The translations under genes and the position numbers were made by a program. The notes under the pieces are model-generated. The model ran no database searches, was not told where the DNA came from, and saw only the letters and a program-made list of their open reading frames with translations. Positions 11,447 through 24,307 of a stretch of 64,000 nucleotides of DNA are shown here, piece by piece. The DNA lies in NCBI GenBank assembly GCA_002796995.1, contig PEKW01000005.1, positions 1 to 64,000 of the forward strand, read 5' to 3'. Positions within the stretch are counted from its first letter, which is position 1, and every line of letters begins with the position of its first letter. This DNA is from Rhizobium sp. (GTDB lineage Bacteria > Pseudomonadota > Alphaproteobacteria > Rhizobiales > Rhizobiaceae).

Positions 11447-11476
11447 TTTATAGCCGAAAGGGCTGGAAAGCGCCAA
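11447..11476 (-). promoter_or_regulatory. candidate sigma-70-type promoter of gyrA
   Basis: On the minus strand TTGGCG (11471-11476) and TATAAA (11447-11452) are separated by 18 bases and lie just upstream of the gyrA ATG at 11410. The match to -35/-10 elements is good. No start-site data are available from sequence. Confidence 0.45.
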
Positions 11477-11601
11477 TTTTGCCCTGACGCGCGGGTTGGT
11501 TATAAACAGTCTTTTGGCGCGTGGGAAAGCCAAGCCGATCAAGAACTTGCCAAGACTGCCCGGCTGGCATTTAAATGCTCCGGCAAAGCGGGGGAATATC
11601 C

Positions 11602-12231
11602 ATGGTCGGCACGGATTCGATGATCAACGCCTTCACGACGTTGCTGGTCACGGTCGACCCGCCGGGACTGGCGCCGCTGTTCCTCGGGCTGACGGTGGGC
11701 ATGAACCGCGGCGAGCGCCGCCAGGTCGCCGTGCGCGGCTCGCTCATCGCCTTTGCCGTGCTCGCGGTCTTTGCCCTGTTCGGCGCCAGCATCCTCGGCG
11801 CGCTCGGCATCTCCATGGGCGCCTTCCGCATCGCCGGCGGGCTGCTCCTGTTTGCCATTTCCTTCGAGATGATTTTCGAGAAGCGCAACGAGCGCAAGGA
11901 AAAGACGTCGGATGCGGCGATCACCAAGGATCACATCCACAATCTGGCGGTCTTCCCGCTCGCCATCCCGCTGATCGCCGGGCCTGGCGCGATCTCGGCC
12001 ACCGTGCTGATCGCCGGCACGATGGAGGGCGTCGCCGGCAAGATCCAGCTGATCGCCGTCATCGCCGTCTGCCTGGCGCTGGTCTTTGCCGCGCTGATCC
12101 TCGCCGAGCGGCTGAACCGCTTCCTCGGCGTCACCGGCCGGGCGCTGCTCACCCGCCTGCTCGGCGTGCTGCTGTCTGCGCTTTCGGTACAGTTCGTCGT
12201 CGACGGCGTGAAATCGGCCTTCCCGGGCTGA
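11602..12231 (+). CDS. MarC-family membrane protein
   Basis: A 209-residue integral membrane protein with about six helices. Diagnostic MarC (UPF0056) features are FTTLLVTVDPPGLAPLFLGL near the start (11-30), the SILGALGISMGAFRIAGGLL helix, and HIHNLAVFPLAIPLIAGPGAI in the middle (about residues 112-132). The family was once linked to multiple antibiotic resistance but its transport role is unsettled. The ATG at 11602 is supported by GGGGGA about seven bases upstream. It is divergent from gyrA and convergent with the RDD-like gene. Confidence 0.88.
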   Translation: MVGTDSMINAFTTLLVTVDPPGLAPLFLGLTVGMNRGERRQVAVRGSLIAFAVLAVFALFGASILGALGISMGAFRIAGGLLLFAISFEMIFEKRNERKEKTSDAAITKDHIHNLAVFPLAIPLIAGPGAISATVLIAGTMEGVAGKIQLIAVIAVCLALVFAALILAERLNRFLGVTGRALLTRLLGVLLSALSVQFVVDGVKSAFPG

Positions 12232-12273
12232 CGCACTGGCCGACCTGAGCCGGCCTGCCGCCTGCGGGCGAAC

Positions 12274-12528
12274 TCAGCGCTGCGCCTTCAGGATGCGTTT
12301 CCAGATCGTGCCGCCGAGATAGCGGTTGAACACGATGAAATAGGCGATCACCAGCGCGAACAGGATCAGCGCCGGCAGTCCGTTCAGCTGGAACCCCTCC
12401 TCCGTTCGCCCGCCGGCCACCGAGGCGACGGCAAAGCCGAGCACGAAGAAGGCGGTGAAAAAATCCAGCAGAAACGCCAGGATGATGCGCCATGAGGCCG
12501 GACCGGCCTGCGGTTTTGTCTCTTCCAT
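12274..12528 (-). CDS. small RDD-like membrane protein (84 aa)
   Basis: An 84-residue protein with two predicted helices (about 13-36 and 50-70). The sequence around RIILAFLLDFFTAFFVLGF and the end YLGGTIWKRILKAQR recall the first and second helices of RDD-domain proteins, where an Arg and an Asp occur in the first helix and G-T-x-x-K-R in the loop. It is shorter than most RDD proteins, which usually have three helices, so it may be a reduced family member. Function unknown. Confidence 0.6.
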   Translation of the reverse strand: MEETKPQAGPASWRIILAFLLDFFTAFFVLGFAVASVAGGRTEEGFQLNGLPALILFALVIAYFIVFNRYLGGTIWKRILKAQR

Positions 12529-12600
12529 CGTGATACCCCCTCGTATCCGTCACCCGTCATGCTTTTCGCACGGGGCATCCCCGTGCTGCTCCCCGCAAAG

Positions 12601-12623
12601 AAAAAGCGGCGCCGAAGTGCCGC
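12601..12623 (-). terminator. intrinsic terminator of ssb
   Basis: On the minus strand a seven-base-arm hairpin with a TTCG loop and one mismatch (12606-12623) is followed by five T (12601-12605). It lies directly after the ssb stop codon. Confidence 0.7.
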
Positions 12624-12629
12624 CAGAAA

Positions 12630-13160
12630 TCAGAACGGGATGTCGTCGTCGAGATCGCGGGAGAAGCCGCCCGACGGGGGAGCGCTGGCGCCGCCGCGCT
12701 GCTGGCCGCCGCCGCCGCGCTGGGGTGCCGGCGCGCCGTAATCGTCGCCGCCGCCGCTATAACCGCCGCCGAAGTCGCTGCCGCCACGCGAGGCGCCTGC
12801 GCCGTCGCCACGACCGCCCAGCATGGTCAGGTTGCCGTTGAAGCCCTGCAGCACGACTTCCGTCGAGTAGCGGTCCTGGCCGCTCTGGTCCTGCCATTTG
12901 CGGGTCTGCAGCTGGCCTTCTACATAGACGGTCGAGCCCTTCTTCAGATACTGCTCGGCGACCTTGCACAGGCCCTCATTGAAGATGACGACCTGATGCC
13001 ACTCGGTCTTTTCCTTGCGCTCGCCAGTGTTCTTGTCGCGCCAGCTTTCCGAGGTTGCGATACGCAGATTGGCGATCGGACGGCCGTCCTGGGTCCGGCG
13101 GATTTCCGGGTCGGCACCAAGATTGCCGATCAAAATTACCTTGTTGACGCTGCCAGCCAT
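12630..13160 (-). CDS. ssb: single-stranded DNA-binding protein
   Basis: SSB coats single-stranded DNA in replication, recombination and repair. The 176-residue product opens [19 protein letters not shown], typical of the OB fold, with [19 protein letters not shown] and [19 protein letters not shown] flexible Gly-rich linker (about 112-165) leads to the acidic protein-interaction tip DLDDDIPF. The ATG at 13160 is chosen from the family N-terminus; an upstream in-frame ATG at 13265 would extend into the promoter. It is divergent from uvrA with one LexA-type site between, a classic pairing. Confidence 0.97.
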   Translation of the reverse strand: MAGSVNKVILIGNLGADPEIRRTQDGRPIANLRIATSESWRDKNTGERKEKTEWHQVVIFNEGLCKVAEQYLKKGSTVYVEGQLQTRKWQDQSGQDRYSTEVVLQGFNGNLTMLGGRGDGAGASRGGSDFGGGYSGGGDDYGAPAPQRGGGGQQRGGASAPPSGGFSRDLDDDIPF

Positions 13161-13272
13161 AACACTCACCTTGCTGCCGCCATCATGCGGCTCCGAAACA
13201 GAGAAATCCGCCCACCTTAAACCAAACCGTCCGGCGGTTGGGCGGCGATCGGGGTTAATCCACAACGAAAAT

Positions 13273-13287
13273 GTTCTTTATTTGTTC
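13273..13287. promoter_or_regulatory. LexA (SOS) box between ssb and uvrA
   Basis: The sequence GTTC-N7-GTTC is present exactly (GTTC at 13273-13276 and 13284-13287, spacer TTTATTT). This direct repeat is the established alphaproteobacterial LexA operator. It lies about 113 bases before the ssb ATG and 153 before the uvrA ATG, so it may serve both divergent genes. Confidence 0.85.
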
Positions 13288-13439
13288 TAGTAATGCACTA
13301 GGATACTGTCAATAGAATCATTTTACCGCCCTTTAATCCACTCCCGCCGCTCGACAGGGGCGCGGGCGTCACTAAATAAGGAGAGCTCTCCTCCCGAGTG
13401 CCCTCCCTGCAGAGCTTTGTCCAGTCGAGACCAGTCCAC

Positions 13440-16364
<2,925 letters not shown>

Positions 16365-16367
16365 TCG

Positions 16368-16709
16368 ATGGCGAATACGACCTTCCACTTCTACTCCGAA
16401 GATCCGCAGTCGGTTCACGCTTTCCTTTGCCGAAGCGAAGGACCGGGGATAGTGCGTTTTCATGGAAGGAAGGCTGGTCGGCTGCCGGTCTACAAAATGA
16501 CGGTTGTTCTGGATGACTTGAGGACGGCCAGCGAATTTGAAGCATGGCTTGATCGTCGATCAAACAAAGTCCGACCGGCTCAGATCGGGTTCAAGTCGGA
16601 TTCCGGGGTCCTCTATCGGCTCCATCGATTCACACTCCTGGATAGAATTCACCGACGGCTTTCTGGGCTCTTGGGATCCGCTCGACTGTCGTCGACGGAG
16701 GACCGATGA
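16368..16709 (+). CDS. hypothetical protein (113 aa) behind uvrA
   Basis: I do not recognise this. The ATG lies 3 bases after the uvrA stop, suggesting co-transcription. The 113-residue product is soluble, with a mixed start (FHFYSEDPQSVHAFLCRSEG) and a basic, less ordered end (IHRRLSGLLGSARLSSTEDR). Codon choice is less GC-biased than in uvrA, so it could be a recent or decaying insertion. Nothing visible ties it to repair other than position. Confidence 0.4.
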   Translation: MANTTFHFYSEDPQSVHAFLCRSEGPGIVRFHGRKAGRLPVYKMTVVLDDLRTASEFEAWLDRRSNKVRPAQIGFKSDSGVLYRLHRFTLLDRIHRRLSGLLGSARLSSTEDR

Positions 16710-16800
16710 TCCCAACCGGGCAGTACGATCCGTCGATTGCCGCCGCCTATCGTCCCGATCCGCAGTGCTAGGACGCGAGTTTCACACGGAGGCGTCAGCG

Positions 16801-17065
16801 ATGACCCATAGATCAGTGCAGCTCATTCGCGAGGGAGAACACCTCGCAGAGGTTACCGTCGAACTGGAGGACGTCGGCGAGTGGGGAGCGGCGATGGGGC
16901 ACGCCGAGATTGCCAAGCTCCATCGAGTGGCGCCGCGCGCTACGGGCGGCCAACATCCGCGGCGCGCTCCAGGAGGCGAAGGTTTTCCGGCTGGTACCCG
17001 AGGGTGGCGACGAGGGCCCTGCCCTTGGTTTCGGCGAAAATCCGCAGGAACCGATTGAGCGTTAG
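16801..17065 (+). pseudogene. possible small gene broken by a frameshift
   Basis: The ATG at 16801 starts a plausible small protein (MTHRSVQLIREGEHLAEVTV, continuing ELEDVGEWGAAMGHAEIAKL). At about 16921 the coding-like sequence appears to switch frame: the frame starting at 16922 reads IEWRRALRAANIRGALQEAK and VFRLVPEGGDEGPALGF and stops at 17065. The two halves together look like one 85-90 residue protein, acidic first and helical later. The rest of the 379 bases between the previous gene and the DUF72 gene shows nothing else. It could instead be two unrelated spurious frames. Confidence 0.35.
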
Positions 17066-17088
17066 AACCGAAAAACGAGGATAGCTTC

Positions 17089-17892
17089 ATGACCAAATCC
17101 GGCACAATCCGCACCGGCATCGGCGGCTGGACCTTCGACCCGTGGGAAGGCACCTTCTATCCCGAGACGCTGACCAAGAAGCGGCAGCTGGAATTCGCCA
17201 GCCGTGAGCTGACGGCGATCGAGGTCAACGGCACCTATTATTCGAGCCAGAAGCCGGCGACCTTCGCCAAATGGGCGGCGGAAGTGCCTGACAGTTTCGT
17301 CTTCTCGCTGAAGGCCAGCCGCTTCTGCACCAACCGCAAGGTGCTGGCCGAGGCCGGGCCGTCGGTGGAAAAGTTTCTCACCCAGGGCATCACCGAGCTT
17401 GGTGCCCATCTCGGTCCGATCCTCTGGCAGTTCATGGGCACGAAGAAGTTCGAGCCGGATGATTTCGAGGCCTTCCTCGCGCTCTTGCCGAAGAGCCAGG
17501 ACGGGATCGCCCTTCGCCATGTGGTCGAGCCGCGCCATGAGTCCTTCCAGGTGCCGGAATTCGTCGCGCTTCTGGCGAAGTACGGCGTGGCGGCGGTCTG
17601 TGCCGATCATCACGACTATCCGATGTTCGCCGACCCGACGACCGATTTCGTCTATGCCCGGCTGCAGAAAGGCGAGGACGACATTCCGACCTGCTATCCG
17701 CCGAAGGATATCGACGCCTGGGCCGGCAGGCTGAAGACCTATGCTCGCGGCAGCATGCCTGACGACCTGAAGGCGATCGACCCGGACAGAGCCGTCGACA
17801 AGGCGCCGCGCGACGTCTTTGCCTTCTTCATTTCCGGCGGCAAGGTCAATGCGCCGAACGGCGCGCGCGCCCTGCAGAAGGCGGTCGCCTAG
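17089..17892 (+). CDS. DUF72 (YecE-like) protein
   Basis: A 267-residue soluble protein of the DUF72 family, a TIM-barrel fold resembling endonuclease IV and xylose isomerase but of unknown activity. Typical segments are IRTGIGGWTFDPWEGTFYP (8-26), the AIEVNGTYYSSQKPATFAKW block, FVFSLKASRF, and VEPRHESFQ with a conserved Arg-His. The DHHDYPMFAD and DFVYARLQ segments also fit the family. Start ATG 17089 has a purine-rich stretch (AACGAGGATAG) in front. It stands alone between the broken small gene and the Na/Pi transporter. Confidence 0.9.
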   Translation: MTKSGTIRTGIGGWTFDPWEGTFYPETLTKKRQLEFASRELTAIEVNGTYYSSQKPATFAKWAAEVPDSFVFSLKASRFCTNRKVLAEAGPSVEKFLTQGITELGAHLGPILWQFMGTKKFEPDDFEAFLALLPKSQDGIALRHVVEPRHESFQVPEFVALLAKYGVAAVCADHHDYPMFADPTTDFVYARLQKGEDDIPTCYPPKDIDAWAGRLKTYARGSMPDDLKAIDPDRAVDKAPRDVFAFFISGGKVNAPNGARALQKAVA

Positions 17893-18065
17893 GGGCGTCT
17901 GCCGCTGCCCTGGCCGGCATGCGCATCAAGTTGTGACAATGACGATTCTGGACTAGCGTCTGTCGCTTGGCCGGGCGCGTTGGACGCGGTTTCAGCCAAC
18001 GCTCACCAGCTTTGCAGGTGCATGCAGTCGCATGCGATTCGGCCCATTTGCTCCGGGAATGCCGC

Positions 18066-19712
18066 ATGTCAGGGATCGTCGTCTTCATCAATCTGGCCGG
18101 AGCCGTCGCTCTGCTGCTCTGGGCCACCCGCATGGTTCGCACCGGTATCGAGCGCGCCTACGGCAATCTGCTCAAGGAGAGGCTGAGGCTCGCCGTCAGC
18201 AATCGCTTCTCGGCGGCGCTTGGCGGCTTCTTCTTCGCCATCGTGCTGCAGAGCGCCACCGCCGTCGCCCTGATCGTCTCGTCCTTCGTCGCCGGCGGCT
18301 ACGTGTCCTCCGGCATCGGCGTCGCCACCCTGCTCGGCGCCGATGTCGGCTCGGCCTTCGTCGTGCGCATCCTGCGCTATGACCTGTCTCTGCTGATCCC
18401 GGTGCTGCTGCTGATGGGCACGATCGCCTTTCGCGCCTCGGAGGAACGCAACTGGCGCCAGGCCGGCCGCATCCTTTTCGGCCTCGGCCTGCTGCTGCTG
18501 TCGCTGCGGCTGATCGGCGAGGCGTCCGATCCGCTGCGCTCGAGCGAGATCCTGCCTTTGGTGTTCAACTACCTGTCGCGCGACTGGATCACTGCGTTCC
18601 TGCTGTCCGCCCTGCTCGCCTGGGCCTTCCATTCAAGCGTCGCGACCATCCTTCTGTTCGCCTCGCTTGCCGACCGTCACCTCCTGCCGTCGGCACTGAT
18701 CATTCCGCTTGTGCTCGGTGCCAATTTCGGCGCGGCCGTGATCGGCGCGATCCTCACCAAGAATGCCGAGGCGGGTGCCCGCATCGTGCCGCTCGGCAAT
18801 GTCGTCATCCGCGGTCTCGGCACGGTGGCGGCGCTTGCCCTGCAGTTCGCCGTCGGCCTCGATCCCCTGCTCTTTGCCGCGCAGCCCGGCGATGCCGTGG
18901 TGATGATCCATCTGGCGATCAATTGCGCGGTGCTGGTCTTCGGCCTGCCGTTCAGCGGCATCGTGGCACGGGCGCTGGAGGCGGTCCTTGCCGGGCCTGC
19001 GCCGGAGACGGCCGCGCCGATGCGCCTGTCGGTGCTCAATCCCGCCGACCTCGCCAATCCGCGCCAGGCGATCAGCAATGCGACGCGCGAGGTCCTGACG
19101 GTCTGCGAGAAGACCGAGGTCATGCTCAACTGGATCTTCGAGCTCTACGAGAAATGGGATCCGAAGAAGATGCAGCGGATCGAGGCGCTCGACGACGAGA
19201 TCGACGCGATCCACCGCCACATCAAGTTCTATCTCGCCCGCATCTCCGAAAGCGCGCTCGACGAGGCCTCGTCCGCGCAGTGCCAGGCGCTGCTCGGCAC
19301 GACCATCAAGATCGAACAGGCCGCCGACATCATCTCGCAGAATATGCTGAACCGGGCCCGCAAGAAGCACGACCGCAACGCCGCCTTCTCGCCCGAGGGC
19401 TGGGCGGAACTCACGGCCATGCACAACGAGGTGGTGAAGAATGCGCGCCTCGCCTTCAACCTGCTGGTCAATCGCGACGTCGAGCACGCGCGACAGCTGG
19501 TGGCGCGCAAGGAGGCGGTGCGCAATCTGGTGCGGGTGAGCGAGGAACAGCACATGCAGCGCCTGCGCAACGGCAATGCCGCGAGCTTCGAGTCGAGCTC
19601 GCTGCATATCGACACGATGCGCGACCTGAAGGAGATCAACTCGCTGTTCGCCTCGATCGGCTACCCGTTGCTCGAGGACGAGGGCATGCTGCGCCGCAGC
19701 CGGCTGCTCTAG
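18066..19712 (+). CDS. Na/Pi-cotransporter-like membrane protein with PhoU-like C-terminus
   Basis: A 548-residue protein. The first ~330 residues hold eight or so membrane helices with the paired QSATAVALIVSSF-type repeat (FAIVLQSATAVALIVSSFVA) and HSSVATILLFASL, the inverted QSS-type motifs of the NptA/PNaS phosphate-sodium symporter family. The C-terminal ~200 residues are soluble and helical with a PhoU-like pattern (EALDDEIDAIHRHIKFYLAR). The inner membrane is the expected site. The ATG at 18066 matches the first helix (MSGIVVFINLAGAVALLLWA). A longer in-frame start at 17967 would add a tail unlike the family. The transported ion is inferred from the family only. Confidence 0.88.
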   Translation: MSGIVVFINLAGAVALLLWATRMVRTGIERAYGNLLKERLRLAVSNRFSAALGGFFFAIVLQSATAVALIVSSFVAGGYVSSGIGVATLLGADVGSAFVVRILRYDLSLLIPVLLLMGTIAFRASEERNWRQAGRILFGLGLLLLSLRLIGEASDPLRSSEILPLVFNYLSRDWITAFLLSALLAWAFHSSVATILLFASLADRHLLPSALIIPLVLGANFGAAVIGAILTKNAEAGARIVPLGNVVIRGLGTVAALALQFAVGLDPLLFAAQPGDAVVMIHLAINCAVLVFGLPFSGIVARALEAVLAGPAPETAAPMRLSVLNPADLANPRQAISNATREVLTVCEKTEVMLNWIFELYEKWDPKKMQRIEALDDEIDAIHRHIKFYLARISESALDEASSAQCQALLGTTIKIEQAADIISQNMLNRARKKHDRNAAFSPEGWAELTAMHNEVVKNARLAFNLLVNRDVEHARQLVARKEAVRNLVRVSEEQHMQRLRNGNAASFESSSLHIDTMRDLKEINSLFASIGYPLLEDEGMLRRSRLL

Positions 19713-19721
19713 GCCGGATCG

Positions 19722-20603
19722 TCAGGCGACCGCCGGCTTGCGGCCGAACCATTGCGGGTTGAAGACGTTCATCACCAGGCCGATCACGATCAGGACGGCA
19801 GCGACGATCCGCAAGGGTCCGAATGCCTCGCCGAGCAAGAGCGCCGCCGACGACATGCCGAATACCGGCACGAGCAGCGAGAACGGCGCGACGGTCGAGA
19901 CCCCGTAGCGGCTGATCATCGCGCCCCAGACGGCAAAACCGAAAATGGTCGCGACATAGGCGACGAACAGCACCGCGCCGGCGCCCGCCAGGTTGATGTT
20001 GGCAATGGCGGCGAGATCGCGGTCCCAGCCCTCGAACAGCGCCGAGATGATGATGAGCGGGATTGGCGGCACGAGACTGACCCAGACCATCAGGTTGAGC
20101 ATCGGCACATTGCCCGCCTTCTTCATCAGCATGTTCGAGCAGGCCCAGGCGACCGCCGCCGCGATCGCGAGCGAAAGGCCGGTAACGGTGAAATCGCCGT
20201 CGATGGACGAGGCGATGAGGGCGATGCCGGTAAAGGCGACCGCCATGCCGGCCAGCTGCAGCGGCCTCGGCTTCGCGCCGAAGACCAGGAAAGCGAGAAG
20301 CACGGTGAAGAAGGCCTGCGATTGCAGGAGCAACGAGGCAAGGCCGGGCGGCACGCCGACATCCATGCCGATGAACAGGAAGGAGAATTTCACCACGCCC
20401 AGCATGATGCCGATGCCGATGATGATCCGCCACGGCACGTCGGGCCTGGGAATGAAAAACACGAGCGGCACGGCGGCGAAGAAGAAGCGCAGGGCGGAAA
20501 ACAGCAGCGGCGGGAAATTGTCCAGCCCGAGCTTGATCACGACGAAATTGAAGCCCCAGAGTGCCGCGACCAGCACCAGCAGCAGGACATGAACGGGTCT
20601 CAT
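19722..20603 (-). CDS. eamA: EamA-type exporter (O-acetylserine/cysteine efflux-like)
   Basis: A 293-residue inner-membrane protein with ten predicted helices in two EamA repeats. It resembles E. coli EamA/YdeD along its whole length: LLVLVAALWGFNFVVIKLGL near the start, PGLASLLLQSQAFFTVLLAF, then AWACSNMLMKKAG and APFSLLVPVFGMSSAALLLG. E. coli EamA exports O-acetylserine and cysteine. The same substrates are likely but not certain here. It converges with the Na/Pi gene with only 9 bases between stops. Confidence 0.85.
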   Translation of the reverse strand: MRPVHVLLLVLVAALWGFNFVVIKLGLDNFPPLLFSALRFFFAAVPLVFFIPRPDVPWRIIIGIGIMLGVVKFSFLFIGMDVGVPPGLASLLLQSQAFFTVLLAFLVFGAKPRPLQLAGMAVAFTGIALIASSIDGDFTVTGLSLAIAAAVAWACSNMLMKKAGNVPMLNLMVWVSLVPPIPLIIISALFEGWDRDLAAIANINLAGAGAVLFVAYVATIFGFAVWGAMISRYGVSTVAPFSLLVPVFGMSSAALLLGEAFGPLRIVAAVLIVIGLVMNVFNPQWFGRKPAVA

Positions 20604-20674
20604 GCGATTCTCTCCCAGTAATCGCCGAGCGATACTACGCCGCGCGGCGCCGACGGAAGCGCATTGTCGTTATG

Positions 20675-22144
20675 TCACAGTTCAATATGTCTGATGAGTT
20701 CTTCGGCGTTGAGCCCCCTGCCCGCCCTGCTTGCCGCCTCGCCATGGTGCCAGACACCGGCCGCCGCCGCCTCGAAGGCCGGCATGCCCTGGGCCAGCAG
20801 CCCGCCGATCATGCCGGCAAGCACGTCGCCGGAGCCGGCGGTGGCAAGCGACGGCGGTGCATTGGTGTTGACCAGCGCTCGCCCGTCCGGTGCGGCGATC
20901 ACGGTATCGGGTCCCTTGTAGACGACGACGCCATGGGATCGCGCTGCCGCGGCAAGGGCCATGTCGATCTTGCTGAGGGCTTCGTCACTGGCGATATCCG
21001 GAAAGAGCCGGGCGAACTCACCCTCGTGCGGCGTCAGCACAAGCCGCGTCTCTCCCGTCGAGAAAGCCTCGAACAAGACAGACGGATCGTCGCGGAACGA
21101 GGTGATGCCATCAGCATCGAGCACCAGTCGGCGATCCTGGAGCGCGAGGGCGAAGTGGCGCGCCTTCGCCCCGACGCCGAAGCCGGGCCCCAGCACGAAG
21201 GCATTGTGGCGCGCATCGTCGAGATAGGCGGAAAGGGCAGTGAGATCCTCGACCGGTTTCAGCATCACGGCGGTCAGCTGCGCGGCATTGGCCTCCAGCG
21301 CATCCAGAGGCGAGGCGATGGTGACGAGGCCGGCCCCAGCCCGCAGACCCGCGGCGGCGGAGAGCCGGGCTGCCCCGGTCGCCGTCGCGGGGCCTGAAAA
21401 GACCGTCAGATGGCCGCGGCGAAACTTGTGGGCCTCTGGTTCGGCCTTCGGCAGAAGTCCGGCCCAGGCGGCCGGCGTGTTCAGCCCGGCCGGACCGGCC
21501 TTGGCCGCGACGATACGCTTTGGAATGCCGATGTCGTAGACCTCGACGGGGCCGCAGAGGCGCCCCCCCGGCATCAGGACGTGGCCGGGTTTGCGCGCCA
21601 TGAAGGTGACGGTGTGGCATGCCTCGAAGGCCGCCCCGAGCACCCTGCCCGTGCGCCCGTCCAGACCCGATGGCAGGTCGACGGCGATCACCGGCAGCCC
21701 TTGCGCCCCGACCTTGTCGACGACTGCTGCCACGGCTTCCGGAACCGGGCGGTCGAGCCCCGCCCCGAAGATCGCGTCGATGATCGCGTCGCCCGGCCGT
21801 GGCTCGTAGCTGTCGAGCGCCTCTCCGGCGATGGCGCAGCGGGCAAAGGCCGTAGCCGCATCGCCCTTCAGCCGCGCCGGATCGCCAAGGCGGAACACTG
21901 CGACCTCGGCGCCGGCATCGGCCAGCGCCTGTGCCGCGACATAGCCGTCTCCGCCATTGTTGCCGGGGCCGCAAAGCACGACGAAACGTTGTGCCCCGGG
22001 AAGGAGCCTGAGCGCCGCGGCAGCCACCGCCTGCCCCGCCTTCTCCATCAAGCCGAAGGAATCGATGCCGGAGCGGGCGGCCGCCTGGTCGGCGCGCCCC
22101 ATCGCAGCAGGTGTCAGAAGCCAAGTTTCGTGATCGCTTTTCAT
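20675..22144 (-). CDS. nnr: bifunctional NAD(P)H-hydrate epimerase / ADP-dependent dehydratase
   Basis: This enzyme repairs damaged, hydrated NADH and NADPH. The N-terminal YjeF-type epimerase domain (about 1-215) shows LCGPGNNGGDGYVAAQAL, VIDAIFGAGLDRPV and AVDLPSGLDGRTG. The C-terminal ribokinase-fold dehydratase (about 230-489) shows FVLGPGFGVG, LVLDADGITS, LTPHEGEFARLFPD and TAGSGDVLAGMIGGLLAQG. The 489-residue length fits the fused form. The ATG at 22144 is preferred over a start at 22189 that lies in the promoter region. It is divergent from glnB. Confidence 0.93.
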   Translation of the reverse strand: MKSDHETWLLTPAAMGRADQAAARSGIDSFGLMEKAGQAVAAAALRLLPGAQRFVVLCGPGNNGGDGYVAAQALADAGAEVAVFRLGDPARLKGDAATAFARCAIAGEALDSYEPRPGDAIIDAIFGAGLDRPVPEAVAAVVDKVGAQGLPVIAVDLPSGLDGRTGRVLGAAFEACHTVTFMARKPGHVLMPGGRLCGPVEVYDIGIPKRIVAAKAGPAGLNTPAAWAGLLPKAEPEAHKFRRGHLTVFSGPATATGAARLSAAAGLRAGAGLVTIASPLDALEANAAQLTAVMLKPVEDLTALSAYLDDARHNAFVLGPGFGVGAKARHFALALQDRRLVLDADGITSFRDDPSVLFEAFSTGETRLVLTPHEGEFARLFPDIASDEALSKIDMALAAAARSHGVVVYKGPDTVIAAPDGRALVNTNAPPSLATAGSGDVLAGMIGGLLAQGMPAFEAAAAGVWHHGEAASRAGRGLNAEELIRHIEL

Positions 22145-22321
22145 GCAGGTATCAAAGCAGATTCCGGGGCCACGGGGAACGGCAAGCATGCGTCAACGGC
22201 AAATGATGAATGAATGTGCATTTGCATAAATAGTGGCCTTTTAAATGTGCTGAATTGCGCGCCAGCCTAAAATCCGGTGATTTGCCTGCGACGAAAGAAC
22301 CGCGCGAAAATTTAGATTTTT

Positions 22322-22345
22322 GGCAAAACACGCTGGCGTTTTGCC
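22322..22345. promoter_or_regulatory. palindrome upstream of the glnB promoter
   Basis: GGCAAAAC (22322-22329) and GTTTTGCC (22338-22345) form an 8-base perfect inverted repeat with an 8-base centre. It is about 70-90 bases upstream of the sigma-54-type promoter, the position expected for an activator site. It does not match the usual NtrC half-sites, so the regulator is unknown. Confidence 0.4.
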
Positions 22346-22413
22346 CAGTCTTGCGCGAGATTTGCCTCGGGAACGCGAATTTTTCCCGTTTTCGATCGCA
22401 GTTTGTGCCATAA

Positions 22414-22827
<414 letters not shown>

Positions 22828-22890
22828 TCGGTCTGTCCCGCCCCGCGGGACCGGACTTCATCATCGTCATCACACTCAAGGAATTCAAAA

Positions 22891-24300
22891 ATGACGACCG
22901 CACAAGATATTCTGAAGCAGATCAAGGACAACGACGTCAAGTTCGTCGACCTGCGCTTTACCGACCCCAAGGGCAAGCTGCAGCACGTCACGATGGACGT
23001 CGTCTGCGTCGACGAAGACATGTTCGCCGACGGCGTCATGTTCGACGGTTCCTCGATCGGCGGCTGGAAGGCGATCAACGAGTCCGACATGGTCCTGATG
23101 CCCGACCTCGACACGGTTCACATGGACCCGTTCTTCGCCCAGTCGACCATGGTCATCATCTGCGACATCCTCGATCCGGTTTCGGGCGAAGCCTATAACC
23201 GCGACCCGCGCGGCACCGCCAAGAAGGCCGAAGCTTACCTCAAGGCATCGGGCATCGGCGACACCGCCTTCGTCGGTCCGGAAGCCGAATTCTTCGTCTT
23301 CGACGACGTGAAGTACAAGGCCGACCCGTACAATACCGGCTTCAAGCTCGACTCGACCGAACTGCCGTCGAACGACGACACCGACTATGAAACCGGCAAC
23401 CTCGGCCACCGTCCGCGCGTCAAGGGCGGCTATTTCCCGGTTCCGCCGATCGACAGCCTGCAGGACATGCGCTCGGAAATGCTCACCGTGCTCGCCGAAA
23501 TGGGCGTCGTGGTCGAGAAGCATCACCACGAAGTGGCCGCTGCCCAGCACGAACTCGGCATCAAGTTCGACGCGCTGGTGCGCAACGCCGACAAGATGCA
23601 GATCTACAAGTATGTCGTGCACCAGGTCGCCAATGCCTATGGCAAGACGGCAACCTTCATGCCGAAGCCGATCTTCGGCGACAACGGCTCCGGCATGCAC
23701 GTCCACCTGTCGATCTGGAAGGACGGCAAGCCGACCTTCGCCGGTGACGAATATGCCGGCCTGTCGGAATCCTGCCTCTACTTCATCGGCGGCATCATCA
23801 AGCATGCCAAGGCGCTGAACGCCTTCACCAACCCGTCGACCAACTCCTACAAGCGTCTGGTCCCGGGTTATGAAGCACCGGTTCTGCTGGCCTACTCCGC
23901 CCGCAACCGTTCGGCTTCGTGCCGCATTCCGTTCGGCTCGAACCCGAAGGCCAAGCGCGTCGAGGTCCGCTTCCCGGACCCGACCGCCAACCCCTATCTC
24001 GCCTTCGCCGCCATGCTGATGGCCGGCCTCGACGGCATCAAGAACAAGATCCATCCCGGCAAGGCCATGGACAAGGATCTCTACGACCTGCCGCCGAAGG
24101 AATTGAAGAAGATCCCGACCGTCTGCGGTTCGCTGCGCGAAGCGCTCGAAAGCGTCGACAAGGATCGCAAGTTCCTGACCGCCGGCGGTGTCTTCGACGA
24201 CGACCAGATCGACTCGTTCATCGAGCTGAAGATGGCCGAAGTCATGCGCTTCGAAATGACCCCGCATCCGGTCGAATTCGACATGTACTACTCGGCCTAA
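22891..24300 (+). CDS. glnA: glutamine synthetase type I
   Basis: GlnA makes glutamine from glutamate, ammonia and ATP and is the main ammonia-assimilating enzyme. The 469-residue product is the dodecameric GSI type. It has DGSSIGGW near the start, the metal and ammonia site segment [22 protein letters not shown], and NRSASCRIP in the active site. The adenylylation site is Tyr398 within [11 protein letters not shown], so activity should be controlled by GlnE and P-II. A ribosome site (AAGGAATTC) precedes the ATG. Co-transcribed with glnB; two hairpins follow the stop. Confidence 0.98.
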   Translation: MTTAQDILKQIKDNDVKFVDLRFTDPKGKLQHVTMDVVCVDEDMFADGVMFDGSSIGGWKAINESDMVLMPDLDTVHMDPFFAQSTMVIICDILDPVSGEAYNRDPRGTAKKAEAYLKASGIGDTAFVGPEAEFFVFDDVKYKADPYNTGFKLDSTELPSNDDTDYETGNLGHRPRVKGGYFPVPPIDSLQDMRSEMLTVLAEMGVVVEKHHHEVAAAQHELGIKFDALVRNADKMQIYKYVVHQVANAYGKTATFMPKPIFGDNGSGMHVHLSIWKDGKPTFAGDEYAGLSESCLYFIGGIIKHAKALNAFTNPSTNSYKRLVPGYEAPVLLAYSARNRSASCRIPFGSNPKAKRVEVRFPDPTANPYLAFAAMLMAGLDGIKNKIHPGKAMDKDLYDLPPKELKKIPTVCGSLREALESVDKDRKFLTAGGVFDDDQIDSFIELKMAEVMRFEMTPHPVEFDMYYSA

Positions 24301-24307
24301 CGGCCTC

